From RGIG5612 sp963591145 (GTDB lineage: Bacteria > Bacillota > Clostridia > Lachnospirales > Lachnospiraceae), in assembly GCA_963591145.1 (NCBI GenBank), contig CAVARE010000020.1, positions 1-13,046 of the forward strand: 13,046 nt of DNA, in the 5' to 3' direction. A program made the translations under genes and the position numbers. The stretch's first letter is position 1, and every line of letters begins with the position of its first letter. This document shows positions 13,035 to 13,046 of this stretch, one piece after another. A model generated the notes under the pieces. That model had not been told where the DNA came from, did no database searches, and was given only the letters and a program-made list of their open reading frames with translations.

Positions 13035-13046
13035 ATGATGAGAATG
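13035..13046 (+). CDS. Start of a gene cut by the window edge, possible transposase
   Basis: ATG at 13035 begins MMRM and runs off the window. AGGAGGG (13021-13027) lies 7 nt upstream, an excellent ribosome binding site. Four residues identify nothing; the suggestion that it is an IstA-like transposase rests only on the direct repeats upstream. Confidence 0.4.

Overview
This looks like a chromosomal segment of a low-to-mid GC Gram-positive anaerobe, most likely a Clostridia/Lachnospiraceae-type member of the Bacillota. The signs are AGGAGG-type ribosome binding sites, a sortase sorting signal with an xPKTG motif, the rplM-rpsI pair, a tryptophan-transporter-like ABC operon, a YibE/F membrane protein and a tRNA gene without an encoded CCA. 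The family assignment is inferred from protein types and gene style, not from a marker comparison.

Left part (1-2740): the tail of a sortase-anchored surface protein on + (2-118), then a minus-strand group. This holds a secreted protein of six bacterial SH3-like repeats arranged as three copies of a two-domain unit, a tRNA-Thr(CGU) with its own terminator, and thrH (HAD phosphatase/phosphotransferase). Divergent from thrH is a YtqA/YhcC-type radical SAM gene (2925-3836).

Middle (4046-8440): a secreted purple-acid-phosphatase-like metallophosphoesterase lies 18 bp upstream of a YibE/F family multi-pass membrane protein. That pair ends in a strong terminator whose stem starts inside the coding sequence. 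Next come a region of structured repeats and an RlmI-like PUA-domain rRNA methyltransferase.

Right part (8441-13046): a 187-bp mobile miniature element (GTAA-ended inverted repeats, perfect 8-bp target duplication) sits exactly at the stop codon of the methyltransferase gene. A well-formed promoter follows and drives a three-gene ABC importer operon of the TrpXYZ/PF04392 class (binding protein, permease, ATPase). A consensus promoter, partly embedded in an inverted repeat, then drives rplM-rpsI, which ends in a strong bidirectional terminator. The last 150 bp carry two ~30-bp direct repeats and the first codons of a gene, which I read tentatively as the left end of an IS21-like insertion sequence.

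The most notable non-genic content is the IS66-type miniature element, a family of imperfect palindromes with a conserved central segment seen at 7000-7088 and 8654-8720 (with related GC-rich fragments at 6961 and 2088), and the inverted repeat overlapping the rplM promoter. I found no phage genes, CRISPR array or toxin/defence system.
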